From: Phylloscopus collybita
Lineage: Eukaryota > Chordata > Aves > Passeriformes > Phylloscopidae
Assembly (NCBI GenBank): GCA_027886175.1
Contig: JAJNNQ010000016.1
Coordinates: 3,141,501 to 3,205,500, forward strand
Length of the DNA: 64,000 bases
Direction: 5' to 3'
Made by a program: the position numbers and the translations under genes. The notes beneath the pieces are model-generated. The model searched no databases and was not told the DNA's origin. It saw only the letters and a program-made list of their open reading frames with translations. How positions within the stretch are numbered: the first letter of the stretch is position 1; the number at the start of each line of letters is the position of its first letter. Shown piece after piece: positions 24,310 through 64,000 of the stretch.

Positions 24310-25641
24310 TAAATGGCACTGACACCTTTATTAAGATTTTAATTTTTCATTTGTGAAAAATGAATAGATTTTTTTTTCCCTTGTATGCAGAGGAAAAGCG
24401 AACTAATGGCAAAAATCAAGATTACTTTCTTATTTCAATACTGTCTTTGTAGCCACAAAGATACAACAATTTTAACAGACAAGAAATACTGTTTATTGCA
24501 GACTTTAAGCTGATTCATGTGAAAAAGGCACTATGAAACTTAATCAAACTAGATGATTAAATTTGTCTAAATTAAGTGATATTATATATTATATATTATA
24601 CATATATTATATATAAAATCACATGACCATGTGAAACAGAGCATTTTGTGACAAAAATCATTGCATCTCCAAAAATAACATTTTCTGGAAGGGACGTTTC
24701 TCTTTTCTTTTTTTCCCCTGTTTTGCCTTCAGGAATCCACTTTTCCAGAAGATTACATTTATAAAAAAAAAATTACAGAGGCTTTTTGCATGAGGAAAAA
24801 CTGATATCTGGGATCAACACACAGAGAAGTCTAGATTATACACTGTTCTTCTTGATGGGTTAAGTTACAGACAAAAAAAATGCAATTATATAAAAAAGAA
24901 AAATGTACTGTGAGTTGTTGCATGGCTACAGCAGATCTCATCACCTCTTTGAGCTGGGTTGTGTTACTATTTTCTAGTTACTCCTTCTTGTGCAATATTA
25001 TAGTTCATCACAGGTGAAATACGGATAAAATCAATGTACAGGATATTATTGTGCTATCAACAGCATCATTAGTAATAAAACATCTTGGGAGTGATGCAGG
25101 AAAGATTCAGTCTGTGCTGGGCTGCTGTTCATTCCCTAAACGTTTCCCTCTACATTTGCTGGAGTGGAGAACTGAAGTAAACACCCTGCAGCCAAAATGC
25201 CTGACAAGAAAGACTGAGCCAAACAAGACATAATTGCACGCTACAGCGAGAGGTGGGATTCAGAATCTCAGCATTACTGCAGGGTTCAAATGTGGTTTTA
25301 TTGCTGGCTCAGCTTCCCTCAGATGAATCACCGACAAAGACGTGCTCCCATTTATCTGTCATGTTAATTCCAGAAAGCCAAGACTCATCTCTGGGCTGTA
25401 AATGAATCATGTAACCAATATTTCCACCCGTCAGGAATCTCCGCTGCCTTTCTCATCTCTTCCTTTTCCACGATGAGGAGCCAGCAGCAGGTGCTTCTGT
25501 GGGGACTACTGTAAATTTTCTTTAGGTTGGCTAGTTAGCTTTACAATACAACAAGACATTCCCCCTTCACTGCTTCCTAAAGCAAAGCTGGATGGTTTAA
25601 TGCTATGGACAATGGAATGAAAAGAAAAGAGGAGAACACGT
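24310..25641 (-). other. EPS8: Probable EPS8 3' UTR
   Basis: From the stop codon to the candidate polyadenylation signal. It is AT-rich and includes a TATATTA-rich patch (24577-24618). The extent is inferred from the signal position and not shown by transcript data. Confidence 0.5.
24327..24332 (-). terminator. EPS8: Probable EPS8 polyadenylation signal
   Basis: AATAAA on the minus strand (TTTATT as written), about 1.3 kb past the EPS8 stop, which agrees with the usual EPS8 3' UTR length. Other AATAAA copies are at 24492-24497 and 25297-25302. Confidence 0.45.
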
Positions 25642-63193
<37,552 letters not shown>

Positions 63194-64000
63194 CTGCAAA
63201 GAGGGAAGAGGAGAATAAGACATCCACATGTGTGGGATTAGTATATTAGCACATAACAATTTCTATACAGTTCATGCTTTAAAGTACATTACTGTAAGTA
63301 AAAGATGGACAAAACTCTCCCATTCCCTTTGCAAGGACTCCACACAAGCTGAAAATCTTGCACTTTAATGCCTGATTCTGTCAAGGCTCACAAAAAAAGC
63401 TTCTGTACGTGCTTTCAGTCTACTTAACTGCATAAATGAAGTTAGCTGCAGAAGTATGGCACCAGGCTTTAAAATTAAAAAAAAAAAAAAATCACACAAG
63501 GTGGCAGATTATAAATACAGCTCTGAACAGGAACCCAGAAAATGGGTAAATGCAAGCAAATGATGAGTCAGTTTATGACAGATCTTTCTCCCCAGGTCAG
63601 GCAGCAGTGGCTTGGGGCATTTCCAGCTAGACTGGGAAGATCTGCTCCCAGCAAGGGCAGAGCAACCTTGTGCAACCACTTCTGCATCCAGCTACTGTTG
63701 TTGCCAAAGTGGTCTTCCCAAAGTACTTCTGTTGCTACCAAGCATCATAAAAACCCACTCCTTGGCTGTTGGAAAAACCCAGCTCTACAAAGATGGGGCA
63801 ACTGAGGGGTGTTTTTAAAAGATTTTAGTCTGTTATCAATCTCGTAGAAGGGCGAGACACAAGAGGTGCAAAACTCAACGTCGTTCTATCAGAAGCCAAG
63901 CTATTTCTTGTCTACGACACCTTATAAATGCTTTTCAACCTATTAGCTTTTGCCACACAATGCTGCTAATATTTCTAACACCAATCACCTGTTATTTTAC
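63194..64000 (-). other. EPS8 intron to window edge
   Basis: No exon or repeat recognised except an A-run at 63477-63492. Confidence 0.6.

Overview
This window is vertebrate nuclear DNA, most likely from a bird and probably a songbird. Coding sequence occurs only as short exons with GT/AG splice sites. The interspersed repeats are CR1 LINE fragments and endogenous-retrovirus-type LTRs, and no mammalian SINEs were seen. There are no operons, plasmids, phages or CRISPR arrays. Most long open frames are read-through of simple repeats.

Two genes lie tail to tail. From the left edge to 13976 (+ strand) are the last nine coding exons of PTPRO, a type III receptor tyrosine phosphatase (GLEPP1). They encode the end of the juxtamembrane segment and the whole catalytic domain, which is intact: substrate loop, WPD loop, [10 protein letters not shown] signature, Q loop and a C-terminal YENV tyrosine. 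From 63193 down to 25642 (- strand) are the last thirteen constitutive coding exons of EPS8, an actin-capping and bundling adaptor. They cover the middle region, SH3 domain, proline-rich linker and C-terminal actin-binding effector domain, plus one possible 39-base cassette exon. Reading phases join across every intron in both genes. PTPRO beside EPS8 matches the human 12p12 neighbourhood.

The 18.3-24.3 kb intergenic region holds a GC-rich, CpG-rich block (19.3-21.9 kb). Two tandem arrays flank it and share a reverse-complementary core. Inside it is a candidate first exon (strong Kozak ATG and consensus splice donor) of an unrecognised transcript on the + strand, antisense to EPS8.

Mobile elements are dense, especially in EPS8. 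Several LTRs lie within about 30-150 bases of exons. The most notable starts 28 bases after the 5' splice site of the proline-rich exon, in EPS8 sense, and carries its own AATAAA. Other features are a near-perfect 50-bp intronic hairpin (27768-27871), a tandem duplication in a PTPRO intron, inverted copies of one LTR-like element 20 kb apart, long A/C-only tracts and AT microsatellites. No clearly new multi-gene system is present. The best leads are regulatory or splicing consequences of the LTRs, the cassette exon, the hairpin and the CpG island.
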